A stretch of DNA of 64,000 nt from Antrihabitans stalagmiti (lineage in GTDB: Bacteria > Actinomycetota > Actinomycetes > Mycobacteriales > Mycobacteriaceae). The translations under genes and the position numbers were made by a program. Location: positions 1-64,000 of the forward strand of contig NZ_JAEMNV010000006.1 in assembly GCF_016482825.1 (NCBI RefSeq), written 5' to 3'. Under the pieces are notes generated by a model. That model did not search any database, was not told where the DNA came from, and saw nothing but the letters and a program-made list of their open reading frames with translations. Below, piece after piece: positions 1 through 8,763 of the stretch; positions within the stretch are counted from its first letter, which is position 1, and each line of letters opens with the position of its first letter.

Positions 1-73
1 CATCCGATCTGGGCATGGATCGATCCAAGCCCGGTCTCAGGTGCCATCACCTATCTATCCAACAACCTGTCCC

Positions 74-113
74 ACATGTATGTAGACATCAGGTGTCTCA
101 TATGTATGTGGAC
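74..113. repeat. AT-rich direct and inverted repeat in gene-free left edge
   Basis: No gene is supported in bases 1-160. The stretch contains a 12-bp direct repeat, ATGTATGTAGAC (76-87) and ATGTATGTGGAC (102-113), which bracket an inverted repeat AGACA-TCAGG-TGTCT (84-98). It is clearly more AT-rich than its surroundings. It could be a regulator operator belonging to a gene beyond the left edge, or a weak terminator of the MMPL gene that ends at 161. No partner gene is visible, so the role is open. Confidence 0.4.
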
Positions 114-160
114 TCAACAGAGGTCCCAACCTCCGAAAGGACTCACGAGCAGCTTGCTGC

Positions 161-2293
161 CTATGCGTTTATCGGCTCCTTGGGGGCCGGCTCGCCCGCC
201 TGATCGCTGCCTTCGACGTCGAACTTCGGCAACACCCGATCGAGCCAGGCCGGGATCCACCAGTTGGCCTTGCCCAGGATCGACATCGTCGCAGGGACGA
301 GCACCATCCTGACGATCGTCACGTCGACGAGAACCGCCGTCGCGAGGCCGACGCCCATCATCTTGACCGTGATGTCGGAATCCATCGCGAACCCTGCGAA
401 CACCGCGATCATGATCGCACCCGCACTGGTGATGACGCGACCCGTCGACGCGAGCCCCTTGATCACGCTGGTGTGGGCGTCGCCCGTCTTCAGCCACAAT
501 TCCCTGACTCGCGAGAGTAGGAACACCTCGTAGTCCATGGAGAGCCCGAACAGGATCGTGAACATCAGGATCGGGACCCAGCTGGACACGGGCACTTCGT
601 GCGGTAGGCCGAGAAGTTCCGCGCCCCAACCCCATTGGAACACCGCGACCATCACGCCGTAGGCCGCTGCAACCGAAAGCAGGTTCATTGCAGCAGCTTT
701 CAAGGCAACCACCGGTGCGCGGAACACCACAGTCATCAGGATTACCGCCAGCGTCACGACGACCGCGATCACGAGCCACAACCTGTCGGCCAACCGATTC
801 GAGATATCGGAGAAGATCGCCGTCAGACCTGTCACGTGTGAGGTCTCCGGCAGTGCCGACCGCAACCGGGTGAGCGTCTCGGGCGTTGCGGCATCCTGCG
901 GTCCGGTCTTCGCTTCGACCCGAACGATCGCTGCTGTGCCCGCCGCGTTGCGGATCACGGGGGACACCTGCGCGACGCCAGGATCAGCCTTGAACGTAGC
1001 GACCAGCGCATTCACCTCGCTGTCGGAGGTGTGGTCCAGATCGATGGCGACGATGAACGGTCCATTGGCGCCCGGGCCGAATTCGTCGCTGACGATGTCG
1101 TAGGCAAGTCGGGTCGTGTTGGACGTCGGCTGGCTGCCGGAATCCTGTGGCCACGTGCGCATCTGCAGTACGGGCGCTGCCAGCAGCAGCAAAAGTAGCA
1201 GCGCGGCAACGGCAAACGGCCACGGCTTCTCACCGACCCTGGTCGCCCAGAGTTCGGTCTTGGAGACCCTGGGTGCGTCCGCCGCCACAACTGCTGTCGC
1301 TTTGCGACTGCGCTTGCTCAACACCCGATGACCGGCGAGACCACACAGCGCTGGAACCAAGGTGACCGACGCCAACATGACGGAGGCGACCATCGCGAAC
1401 GTCGCGTAGCCGAACGACGAGTAGACCGGAATGCCTGCGAGTTTCAGACCGAACAGCGAGACGAGGACGGTGGTACCGGCGAAGATCACCGACATGCCTG
1501 CCGTTGCATTGGCTCTGGCAGCGGCGTCGACGACGCTCATCCCGCCGCGTAGTCCTTCGGCATAGCGTGTGACCAGCAACAATGCGTAGTCGATGCCGAT
1601 ACCGATGCCAACCATCGTTGCGACCGTCGGCGCGATGTTGCTGATGTCGGTGAAGCCGGCCATGACGGTGATCAGCGCGGACCCGATTCCGACGCCGACG
1701 AACGCAACCGCGAGCGGCAATCCGGCGGCGACGATCGAACCGAACGCGAACACCAGGATGATCAAGGCGACGACGATGCCGATCGCTTCCGCCACACCCG
1801 AAGGCGCCGAGATGTTTTCGGGGATCTGCCCGCCGAGTTCGACCTGGTAGCCGGCATCCTCGGTCGGTGCGGTCGCTGCCCTGAGCGCGTCGATACCTTC
1901 GGTACCGCTGAAGTCGGTGACGGGGACGCTGTAGCTGAGGTCGATCAGCGCGGTGTCACCGTCGGCCGAAACCCGTGGGGGAGCGACCGCGCTCACGCCT
2001 GCCACCTTCGACAGTCGCTCGCTCAACGTGGTGAGTTCGCCGGCGGGCACCTTGCCGGTGTCGGAGTGCACGACGATGCGAGCGTCGGCTCCCGAGAATT
2101 CGACGAACCGTTCGGTGAGGAGGTCCGTGCCGGCCTGCGCGTCGACACCCGGAATGGTGTAGTTGTCCTGTGGGCTACCGCCGACTCCTGCGGCCAATCC
2201 GAATGCGATCAGCACCAGGGTCACCCACATGCCGATCACGCGCCACGGCCGAGTCGCACTCGCCGCACCGACCCTATGAAGTAGGGAACTCAT
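161..2293 (-). CDS. MMPL/RND-family membrane transporter
   Basis: Predicted inner-membrane exporter of the MMPL (mycobacterial membrane protein large) branch of the RND superfamily, 710 aa. It has the family's twofold layout: an N-terminal helix (about residues 18-40), an extracytoplasmic domain, a helix bundle (about 165-345), a second extracytoplasmic domain and a second bundle (about 505-680). The conserved Asp-Tyr pairs of the proton-relay helices appear in GIGIDYALLLVTRYAE and GLSMDYEVFLLSRV. The ATG at 2293 is preceded by a strong GGAGGA Shine-Dalgarno 5 nt away. The large SARP regulator lies directly upstream on the same strand, 109 bp away, so it may control this gene. Family members export lipids or drugs; the substrate here cannot be read from sequence. 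Confidence 0.9.
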   Translation of the reverse strand: MSSLLHRVGAASATRPWRVIGMWVTLVLIAFGLAAGVGGSPQDNYTIPGVDAQAGTDLLTERFVEFSGADARIVVHSDTGKVPAGELTTLSERLSKVAGVSAVAPPRVSADGDTALIDLSYSVPVTDFSGTEGIDALRAATAPTEDAGYQVELGGQIPENISAPSGVAEAIGIVVALIILVFAFGSIVAAGLPLAVAFVGVGIGSALITVMAGFTDISNIAPTVATMVGIGIGIDYALLLVTRYAEGLRGGMSVVDAAARANATAGMSVIFAGTTVLVSLFGLKLAGIPVYSSFGYATFAMVASVMLASVTLVPALCGLAGHRVLSKRSRKATAVVAADAPRVSKTELWATRVGEKPWPFAVAALLLLLLLAAPVLQMRTWPQDSGSQPTSNTTRLAYDIVSDEFGPGANGPFIVAIDLDHTSDSEVNALVATFKADPGVAQVSPVIRNAAGTAAIVRVEAKTGPQDAATPETLTRLRSALPETSHVTGLTAIFSDISNRLADRLWLVIAVVVTLAVILMTVVFRAPVVALKAAAMNLLSVAAAYGVMVAVFQWGWGAELLGLPHEVPVSSWVPILMFTILFGLSMDYEVFLLSRVRELWLKTGDAHTSVIKGLASTGRVITSAGAIMIAVFAGFAMDSDITVKMMGVGLATAVLVDVTIVRMVLVPATMSILGKANWWIPAWLDRVLPKFDVEGSDQAGEPAPKEPINA

Positions 2294-2402
2294 GGTGTCC
2301 TCCGAAGACTGTGTAAACGAGAGCCTCGTAATCGAGAATTGTCTTCGTCAGGATGGGCGTGGCCACTAGTAGAACACTTGGAGTCCGTCAGTTTCCGAGG
2401 CG

Positions 2403-5400
2403 TCAGTGCCCGAGACGACGTTGCGCTTCGTCGATCCATTGCGGGCAGCCGCACCGCACCGCCAGTTGTTCGGCGACCTCGTAGTGCGCGGCCGCCACTG
2501 CAGTGTCGCCGAGCAACATGGCAAGGTCGCCGAGGATTGTGTCCGTCGGTCCGATGGCGACCGAACCTGTACTCGCACCACCGATTTGACCGGCATAGGC
2601 CAGTAGCTCGTTGTACACGGTACGAGCCTCGTCGTGTGCTCCAAGCCCGACGACAGCCAGGCCGCGGACGGCAAGGAACAGTGATCGGAAGAAGTCGATA
2701 CGAATCGGTCGAACCTGCTGCCGTGCGGCGCGCGCACCGGCGGTGTCGCCGATGGCCAGCAGTGCGACGGCGAGTGGATCCGCGACGGCGTCGGGCGCGG
2801 ACGTCGCTACCGCGGTCATGATCGGTGCGAGCTCGCCGACCCGGCCTTGTGTGAGCCGAATCGAGAAGAGCGCGACGGCGTAGGTGCCGGTTGCATCGGT
2901 TGCACCGTGCCGTACGAAAATGTCGTTTGTTGTCGCATAACACTTTTCGGCCTCGTCGAGGTCGCCGCGGGCGTGCGCGACGAACCCGCGAGCCGACATG
3001 TTGGTGCCTTGCGCCTGGCGCCACTGATAGCGGTCAGCGATGGCCGTTGCGGCATCGAGATGCTCGACAGTGAGCTCGATTTCACCGAATGCGGCCGCGG
3101 CCTGCATGGCGACGTAGTGACCGATCAAGGCGATGGCAGGCATGTTGTACTCGGTACCGAGCACGATCATCTCCGCCGCAAGCCGGTCGCGCGCGGACCG
3201 CGTCATCGTCGGGTCGTGTAGGGACAGGTTGCTGCTCAGCGCCAGTCCGAGGACGTGTGGATCGCCGATCTCGCGTGCGAGTCGCTCTGCCTCCGTCGCT
3301 GCAGCCCACGCTTTCTCGTACTGTTCGCCGCTGACTTCCTCGACGAGAACGACGAGCAAACGGCAACGCTGCGCCGGCGTAAGTTCTGTTGTGCTCAAAG
3401 CGCTTTCGATCATGTCGACCAAGCGGTCGTCGACGGTCCCGTAGATCCTGTTGAGCCACGGCGTCGGCGCGTCCCAGGCTGTGAGGGCAGCGACGATCAA
3501 GTCGTCGCGGCCTGCGGCGGCCGCGAGCGATGCAGCGCGGTCCCTGGCTTCGCGAGCTGGGATGTTGGCGCCGGACGCGAGGTAGGCCTTGCTTGCCCGC
3601 GAGATCAGGTCCACGTGCGACGCGACACTCTGCTGTGTCACCGTGCCTGCGCTGTCGAGCACGTCCAGTGCAGCCACCGCTCGCAAATAGAAGGCTGCCG
3701 CACGATCGTGCGCGAACCGCCGTTCGGCCTGCTCGCCCGCGGCGATCGCGTAGTCCGCGGCGCGACGCGCGGTTGCCAGAGAAAGGCATTCGCCGAAATG
3801 GTGCGCCAGGGCCGCAACGTCGCCGGGCCGAACAGCCTCGACCGCCTCGGCGACCCGTAGGTGCCACCGCGAGCGTCGGAGCCGAGACAGATCGCCGAAC
3901 AGGGTGTCGCGAACGAGTGCGTGCGTGAATCGCACCCGGCCTGGACCCGGTTCGTCGAGCAGCCCGGCAACAACCCCTGCATCCAGTGCGTCGAGGACGG
4001 TGTCCTCGTCCACCTCGGCCGCACGCAGCAGCACGTCGACCTCGGCGTTGCGGCCGATCACGGCCATCAGTCGCAGTATCGACACCGCAACCTCGGGGAG
4101 CCGTGCGAACCGCCTGCGCAGCACGTCCCTTACCCCTTCCGGCACTTCCGAGGTCGCGACCAACTCACCTTCGCTGCCGAGTAGACGCGCGCTTTCGCGC
4201 AGGTAGAACGGATTTCCGCCGGTACGCTCCGTGAGCTTCTCGATCGTGGAACCGTCCGGAAGTACGCCGGAGACCGCCCGAACGAGTTGTGCGGCGTCGA
4301 CAGCGTTCAGGCCCGTCAGTCGGATCCGCGCCTGCGTGGAGGTCGCGATGCCCGCGAGTGTGTGTTCGAGCTGTGGACCTACTTCGTCGGGTCGGTAGGC
4401 AACGACGGTGAACACGGACGACGACTCCGTGACGCTGCTGAGCAGTGCGAGGGTTTCGGCATCCCCGCGGTGGAGGTCGTCGAGAAAGATCGCGAGTGGG
4501 CGATCGCGCGCTGCAGTGTCGAGGTAGGTAGCGACGGCTCGGTGCAAAAGGAAACGGCCGAATGCCGCGTTCGGGTCGGTGGCGTTTCCGCGACGGTCGT
4601 CGAGCAGGGGTGCGAGGGTGTCGCGATGCTCACCGGGGTCCACCTCGCCGGCGAGAGAACGCAGCAACTCCACCCACGGCCAGGCGGGGGGAGCGCCGTC
4701 GGTCTCAGGACAGCGGCCGACGACGACGCGCCAACCGTCGGCTTCGAGTTCGGTCCGAAAACGTTGCAGCAGAGTCGATTTACCGCTACCCGCCTCGCCG
4801 GACACAAGAGCCGCCCGCGACCGCCCGCCGTGCGCAGGCGTCGAGGCGACGGCATGCAGAGCTTGCAACTCGGGCTTTCTGCCGACGAAAACGGCGGTGT
4901 CCATTGGCTCGTTGCGTGCGACTGTTGCTCGCGCGGGTTCCGGCTGACGAACCGGGATCCGTTGCGCACGCAGATCGGCCTCTAGACGAATCAGCGCGGG
5001 CCCCGGATCGATGCCGAGTTCCTCGGCAAGAACGTCGCGGGCCTGTCGTAGCGCGGACAACGCCTCCGCTTGCCTGCCTGCCGTATAGCGGGCGAGAGCA
5101 AGTAGTCGCCAGCCCTCTTCGCGTAGGGGATATTCGCCGGTGAGTGCTTCGGCGTCCGCAGCGGCGGCGATGGCGTCGCCCGCGTCGAGTGCGGCGGCAG
5201 CCCGTCGTTCACGTGTGGAGAGTCGAAGCTCGTCGAGTCTGTGCGCTTCGGCAGTCGCCCACGGTTCGCCGGTGAACTCCGCAAACGCTGGGCCTCGCCA
5301 CAACCCGAGAGCCTCATCCAGCGCTGTGTGGCGGCGAATCGGATCGTCGATAGTCGCGGCCGCGCGGACGTCGGCTTCGAACTGCCAGGCATCCACCGCC

Positions 5401-5702
5401 GACGTAGCCAGACGCAGGGCATAACCGGGTGCCTGGCTGACCAAGATCTCGGCCGGCGCGCGCGGCGGTCGGTTCGGCTCGAGCACCCTGCGCAGATTGG
5501 AAACGTAGGCCTGCAGCGCACCGAGTGCACGGGGCGGTGGTTCGCCTTTCCACAGATCGTCGACGAGACGATCCACCGATACGACCTCCCCGCGGGCAAC
5601 GAGAAGTAGCGCGAGGACACCTCGTTGGCGTGGACCGCCCACATCGATGCTCTCGCGCCCGATTGCGGCGTCAAGGGAGCCGAGCACGCGGATCGAAACC
5701 AT
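2403..5702 (-). CDS. SARP/AfsR-type transcriptional regulator with AAA ATPase and TPR-like region
   Basis: Large multidomain regulator, 1099 aa. Residues about 1-95 form an OmpR-like winged helix and about 95-245 a bacterial transcriptional activation domain (BTAD), the pair that defines SARP regulators. An NTPase module follows, with Walker A (GEAGSGKST, near residue 300) and Walker B (LAIFLDDLH, near 400). The C-terminal half is helical and Ala/Leu-rich like the TPR region of MalT/AfsR-type proteins. Such proteins are usually ATP-dependent activators. It sits upstream of the MMPL gene on the same strand. The ATG start has a TAGGCT -10-like hexamer 9 nt upstream and an exact 8-bp direct repeat overlapping it. 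Effector and targets are unknown. Confidence 0.88.
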   Translation of the reverse strand: MVSIRVLGSLDAAIGRESIDVGGPRQRGVLALLLVARGEVVSVDRLVDDLWKGEPPPRALGALQAYVSNLRRVLEPNRPPRAPAEILVSQAPGYALRLATSAVDAWQFEADVRAAATIDDPIRRHTALDEALGLWRGPAFAEFTGEPWATAEAHRLDELRLSTRERRAAAALDAGDAIAAAADAEALTGEYPLREEGWRLLALARYTAGRQAEALSALRQARDVLAEELGIDPGPALIRLEADLRAQRIPVRQPEPARATVARNEPMDTAVFVGRKPELQALHAVASTPAHGGRSRAALVSGEAGSGKSTLLQRFRTELEADGWRVVVGRCPETDGAPPAWPWVELLRSLAGEVDPGEHRDTLAPLLDDRRGNATDPNAAFGRFLLHRAVATYLDTAARDRPLAIFLDDLHRGDAETLALLSSVTESSSVFTVVAYRPDEVGPQLEHTLAGIATSTQARIRLTGLNAVDAAQLVRAVSGVLPDGSTIEKLTERTGGNPFYLRESARLLGSEGELVATSEVPEGVRDVLRRRFARLPEVAVSILRLMAVIGRNAEVDVLLRAAEVDEDTVLDALDAGVVAGLLDEPGPGRVRFTHALVRDTLFGDLSRLRRSRWHLRVAEAVEAVRPGDVAALAHHFGECLSLATARRAADYAIAAGEQAERRFAHDRAAAFYLRAVAALDVLDSAGTVTQQSVASHVDLISRASKAYLASGANIPAREARDRAASLAAAAGRDDLIVAALTAWDAPTPWLNRIYGTVDDRLVDMIESALSTTELTPAQRCRLLVVLVEEVSGEQYEKAWAAATEAERLAREIGDPHVLGLALSSNLSLHDPTMTRSARDRLAAEMIVLGTEYNMPAIALIGHYVAMQAAAAFGEIELTVEHLDAATAIADRYQWRQAQGTNMSARGFVAHARGDLDEAEKCYATTNDIFVRHGATDATGTYAVALFSIRLTQGRVGELAPIMTAVATSAPDAVADPLAVALLAIGDTAGARAARQQVRPIRIDFFRSLFLAVRGLAVVGLGAHDEARTVYNELLAYAGQIGGASTGSVAIGPTDTILGDLAMLLGDTAVAAAHYEVAEQLAVRCGCPQWIDEAQRRLGH

Positions 5703-5707
5703 AGCTG

Positions 5708-5725
5708 GACAAGCCTAGACAAGCC
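5708..5725 (-). promoter_or_regulatory. Direct repeat over the SARP gene promoter
   Basis: GACAAGCC occurs at 5708-5715 and again at 5718-5725 (plus-strand reading), exactly one helical turn apart. It overlaps a TAGGCT -10-like hexamer (5712-5717, minus strand) just before the regulator's ATG. SARP proteins are known to bind short direct repeats spaced about one helical turn, so this is a candidate autoregulatory site; binding is inferred. Confidence 0.4.
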
Positions 5726-5788
5726 CGGTGGCAGCAGCGCCGACCGCGTTCCTAGTCGGCTACAAGCCGCTCGCGGCACCCTTGGTCC

Positions 5789-6256
5789 GTGGACCATCGA
5801 GCGATTTTGCTGCACGACGAGCACTGCAGAGTTTTTCGGACGTTGCACCGACTCGTGCAGGGTGTTGCCGACGGTGATCGCGGCGGTGCTGCCGAGGTCG
5901 CGCGACGACTGGCCGGAGCCGTCGCTGCACTGCGCCGTCACACCAGATCGCAGGACGAGATCGTGTGGCCAGCAGTGCTCGACCGTGCGCCCGCCGACTC
6001 GGTGCTCGTGCTCTGCGCCGAGGAACAGCACGAACGGATAGACCGCCTGCTGACCTGCGCGCAAGCACGTACGGCAGCATTCGTCGGTGCCGCTGCGGCG
6101 ATCGAACGGGCGCGCCTCACCGCTGCACTCGATGCCCTTTCCGAAGTGCTCGAAGAGCATGCGGCACAGGAGGAATCGCAACTTCTACCCGTCGCGGAAC
6201 GTGCCCTCACAGCCGCCGAGTGGTCGACCCTGAGCGTGCGTTCCCAGGACGGGTGA
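5789..6256 (+). CDS. Hemerythrin HHE cation-binding domain protein
   Basis: Cytoplasmic, all-helical 155-aa protein of the hemerythrin/HHE family. It opens with DHRAILLHDEHCRVF, where the HDEH helix supplies iron ligands. Further ligand helices are RRHTRSQDEIVWPAV (about residues 50-65), CAEEQHERIDRL (about 73-85) and LEEHAAQEESQLLPV (about 125-140). Such proteins bind a di-iron centre and serve as oxygen, nitric oxide or redox sensors. The GTG at 5789 is the earliest start that keeps the first helix intact; no good ribosome site is seen. It is divergent from the SARP regulator with an 86-bp gap. The specific role is unknown. Confidence 0.8.
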   Translation: MDHRAILLHDEHCRVFRTLHRLVQGVADGDRGGAAEVARRLAGAVAALRRHTRSQDEIVWPAVLDRAPADSVLVLCAEEQHERIDRLLTCAQARTAAFVGAAAAIERARLTAALDALSEVLEEHAAQEESQLLPVAERALTAAEWSTLSVRSQDG

Positions 6257-6307
6257 ACCCTTCGACTCAGCGCGATTACAATCGCGGCGTCGCGTGGAGT
6301 AGCGAAA

Positions 6308-6313
6308 TAGGCT
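6308..6313 (+). promoter_or_regulatory. -10 hexamer of leaderless osmC-family gene
   Basis: TAGGCT lies 7 nt before the ATG at 6321, with no Shine-Dalgarno between. This spacing puts the predicted transcription start at the ATG. The same hexamer precedes pimE and the VOC gene. Confidence 0.5.
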
Positions 6314-6320
6314 CGGGCAC

Positions 6321-6836
6321 ATGACAACAGCATCGACGACTCAGCTCGGCGCAATCATCGACGCGACGGCGGCCGCTGTCGCCGACAGTCCCGCGAACGC
6401 GCACGTCGTCTTTCGTGGGTCGGGTACCTCGCAGGGCGCGGTCGGCAGCTCGATAACGCTGGGCAACTACACCATCGCAGTCGACGAACCGCCCGCCCTC
6501 GGCGGCGAGAACTCGGCACCGAATCCCGTCGAGTTCTACTTGGCGGCCCTCATCTCGTGCCAGGTCGTCACGTACCGATTCTGGGCGGACAAGCTCGGAA
6601 TCGCGTTCGACGATCTCGCCATCGAGGCAGAGGGCGATCTGGATGTGCAGGGCTTCTTCGGGCTGAACGACGATGTCCGTGCGGGTTTCGGCGAGGTTCG
6701 GCTTGCGGTGCGAATCACCGGCCCCGAGTCGGCCGAGCGCTACAGCGAACTCCGAACTGCCGCCGACGCGCATTGCCCGGTACTCGACATTTCGCGGTAC
6801 CCGACGCCGGTCCACACGACGCTCGTCACGAACTGA
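6321..6836 (+). CDS. OsmC family peroxide-detoxifying protein
   Basis: 171-aa OsmC/Ohr-like protein. Family members reduce organic peroxides with two cysteines. Both expected positions are filled: one in AALISCQVVTYRFWADKLG (about residue 77) and one in ADAHCPVLDISR (about residue 153). The spacing and the RFWADKLG helix fit the OsmC rather than the Ohr subgroup. The ATG follows a TAGGCT -10 element, suggesting a leaderless transcript. The 3' end overlaps the convergent membrane-protein gene by 11 bp. The physiological substrate and reductant are not shown by sequence. Confidence 0.85.
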   Translation: MTTASTTQLGAIIDATAAAVADSPANAHVVFRGSGTSQGAVGSSITLGNYTIAVDEPPALGGENSAPNPVEFYLAALISCQVVTYRFWADKLGIAFDDLAIEAEGDLDVQGFFGLNDDVRAGFGEVRLAVRITGPESAERYSELRTAADAHCPVLDISRYPTPVHTTLVTN

Positions 6837-7290
6837 TCGGCTTACGCAGATTGTCGAGGGCGAGTCGCCACTCGTCGGGATAGGGCAGGTGGAACGCCGC
6901 GCTGTCCGGTCCCGCCGCGGTGGTGTAGCGCACCATAAGCAATGGACGCCCGGTCGACTTGCCCAGGTGGCGCGGGACCAGCGTGCACTCGGTGATGGTG
7001 GTCAGCGGAATATCCAGCGTCACAAGCGAATCCGAATGGTGAAACCAGAGGCGGCGCGGCGACAGCACGAGTGCGCCCAAGCCGTTCACGGCCGCCGCTG
7101 TGTCCGATTCGACGCACATCAGGTCGACGAGCAACTGTTGCCGGACGACCTTCTCGTTGTCGAAGTCCTTCGACATGCGGTACGCGAGAGTTTTGCGGTT
7201 GGGTCGGATCACAAATCTGTGCAGCGCGTAGCCGGAGAAGATCAGGGCGGCGAGCAGGGCGACCAGCACCAGAATTGCGAGGACAGTCAT
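6826..7290 (-). CDS. Small membrane-anchored protein of unknown function
   Basis: 154-aa protein not recognised as a named family. Residues about 3-25 (MTVLAILVLVALLAALIFSG) form one hydrophobic helix. The remainder looks cytoplasmic: a short basic stretch (RPNRKTLAYRMSK), then beta-rich sequence (LGALVLSPRRLWFHHSDSL, ITECTLVPRHLGKSTGRPL, LLMVRYTTA) reminiscent of a PH/GRAM-like lipid-binding fold, which is only a suggestion. An open frame continues far upstream, but only the ATG at 7290 places the hydrophobic helix at the N-terminus, so that start was chosen. It is divergent from the WS/DGAT-like gene. Confidence 0.7.
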   Translation of the reverse strand: MTVLAILVLVALLAALIFSGYALHRFVIRPNRKTLAYRMSKDFDNEKVVRQQLLVDLMCVESDTAAAVNGLGALVLSPRRLWFHHSDSLVTLDIPLTTITECTLVPRHLGKSTGRPLLMVRYTTAAGPDSAAFHLPYPDEWRLALDNLRKPISS

Positions 7291-7374
7291 GGCGGCAGGA
7301 TAGCGAGCGCGGGGGACCGGGGCACCGGTACCATGCGGCAACCAGCAAACCGCGTCGCATCGGAGGAACCCCGC

Positions 7375-8763
7375 GTGGAGTTCATGCAAGTAACCGACGC
7401 GTCCTATGTCCTCGCGGAATCGAGCGACCACCCGATGCACGTCGGGTTGTTGATGTTGTTCGAACCGCCGAAGGGCGCGGGTTCGGAGTTCGTCGAGGCG
7501 CTCTACGAGCAGATCGTTGCCGACCACGACTTGGCGCCGGAGTTCCGCAAGAAGCCGATGACGGCCATGGGCGGAGTTGTCGGTCCGCTCGCCTGGAGTA
7601 CCGACCTCGACGTGGACATCCGCAAACACGTACGGCTCATGCGTATCGCTGAACCCGCAGGCGTCGACGAACTTCTCGCAGCGGTCTCGGATTGGCACGG
7701 CACGCTGTTGACCCGCGAGCGGCCACTGTGGGGCGCCTACCTCGTCGATGTGCTGGCAGACGGCCGCTTCGCACTGTTCCTCGAAGTGCACCGCTCACTT
7801 ATGGACGGGGTGAGCGCCGTGCAGTTGGTCCAACTGGTCCAGCGGACGTTGTCGAAGGATCCCACCGACACGACGGTCCGGGCGCCCTGGCATCAGATCG
7901 CTGCTCGCAAACCCGCGCCTGCAGCCCCGCAAGCCCCGCAGCCCACACCGGACACCAGCCTCGGATCGCTGTTGCGGATGGGTAGTAAACGCCTGACCGG
8001 ACTCGCCGAGATGGTCCCTGACTCGGCGCGGGTTGCAGGTCGCGCACTTGCCGACCGCAACCTTGCCGTGCCGTACCGGGCGCCGAAGACGATGTTCAAC
8101 GTTCCGGTCGGCGCGCGACGGGAGTTCGTCACGCGCTCGTTCACGTCGAGCCGCCTCGACGTCGTCCGCAGGTTTTCGCGTTCCGACCTGGACGAGCTTG
8201 TGCTCGCAATGACCGCAGGTGCCGTCAGAAACTATCTGCTCGACCGCAATGCGTTGCCGCAGACGTCGCTGGTCGCCATGGTTCCGGTCGTCAAACGGAC
8301 GCGTGACGCCAACGCGGATGCGAAGGTCGAGACCGTCTTCTGCCAGCTGGGTACGACGACGAAACATCCGGGCGATCGCTTGACTGCGATCAAGTCGTCG
8401 CTCGCGACGGGCAGGAAGATGGCGAGTTCGGTCGGCAAGGCAAGTTCGTTGGTGTCGTCGGTCGCTGCGATGACGCCGAAGATGCTTGCCGGCGTACGCA
8501 CCTCCGCGCCGCCGCCGTTCAATCTCGTGGTGTCGCATGTGACGGGACCGATGGAACGCTTGTACTGGAACGGTGCGCGCCTCGCTGCCCTGCATCCGGC
8601 ATCGGTACTCGACGACGGACTTGCCGTCGCAATCAATGCGACGACTTTGGCAGGCACACTCGATTTCGGCATCGTCGGATGTCCGGACGCCGTACCCGAC
8701 CTCGGTCAGCTTGCGGCGTATCTGGAGTCGGCGCTGGTCGAACTGGAGTCGTTCTACTCCTGA
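7375..8763 (+). CDS. WS/DGAT-family acyltransferase with altered active-site motif
   Basis: 462-aa homologue of wax ester synthase/acyl-CoA:diacylglycerol acyltransferase, the family that makes storage triacylglycerol and wax esters in mycolata. The N-terminal MQVTDASYVLAES and the C-terminal FNLVVSHVTGP (family PLW/ND-type region) support the assignment. The condensation motif HHxxxDG reads HRSLMDG (about residues 140-146), so the second, catalytic His is Arg. The enzyme may therefore be inactive or do different chemistry. GTG at 7375 was chosen because GGAGGA sits 7 nt upstream; ATG at 7384 is the alternative. The 3' end overlaps the S4-domain gene by 10 bp. Confidence 0.82.
   Translation: MEFMQVTDASYVLAESSDHPMHVGLLMLFEPPKGAGSEFVEALYEQIVADHDLAPEFRKKPMTAMGGVVGPLAWSTDLDVDIRKHVRLMRIAEPAGVDELLAAVSDWHGTLLTRERPLWGAYLVDVLADGRFALFLEVHRSLMDGVSAVQLVQLVQRTLSKDPTDTTVRAPWHQIAARKPAPAAPQAPQPTPDTSLGSLLRMGSKRLTGLAEMVPDSARVAGRALADRNLAVPYRAPKTMFNVPVGARREFVTRSFTSSRLDVVRRFSRSDLDELVLAMTAGAVRNYLLDRNALPQTSLVAMVPVVKRTRDANADAKVETVFCQLGTTTKHPGDRLTAIKSSLATGRKMASSVGKASSLVSSVAAMTPKMLAGVRTSAPPPFNLVVSHVTGPMERLYWNGARLAALHPASVLDDGLAVAINATTLAGTLDFGIVGCPDAVPDLGQLAAYLESALVELESFYS

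Noticed and set aside
4991-6181. 396-codon minus-strand frame over the SARP gene and the HHE gene
   Set aside because: It is a shadow of the SARP frame on the same strand, antisense to the HHE gene, and lacks recognisable domains.
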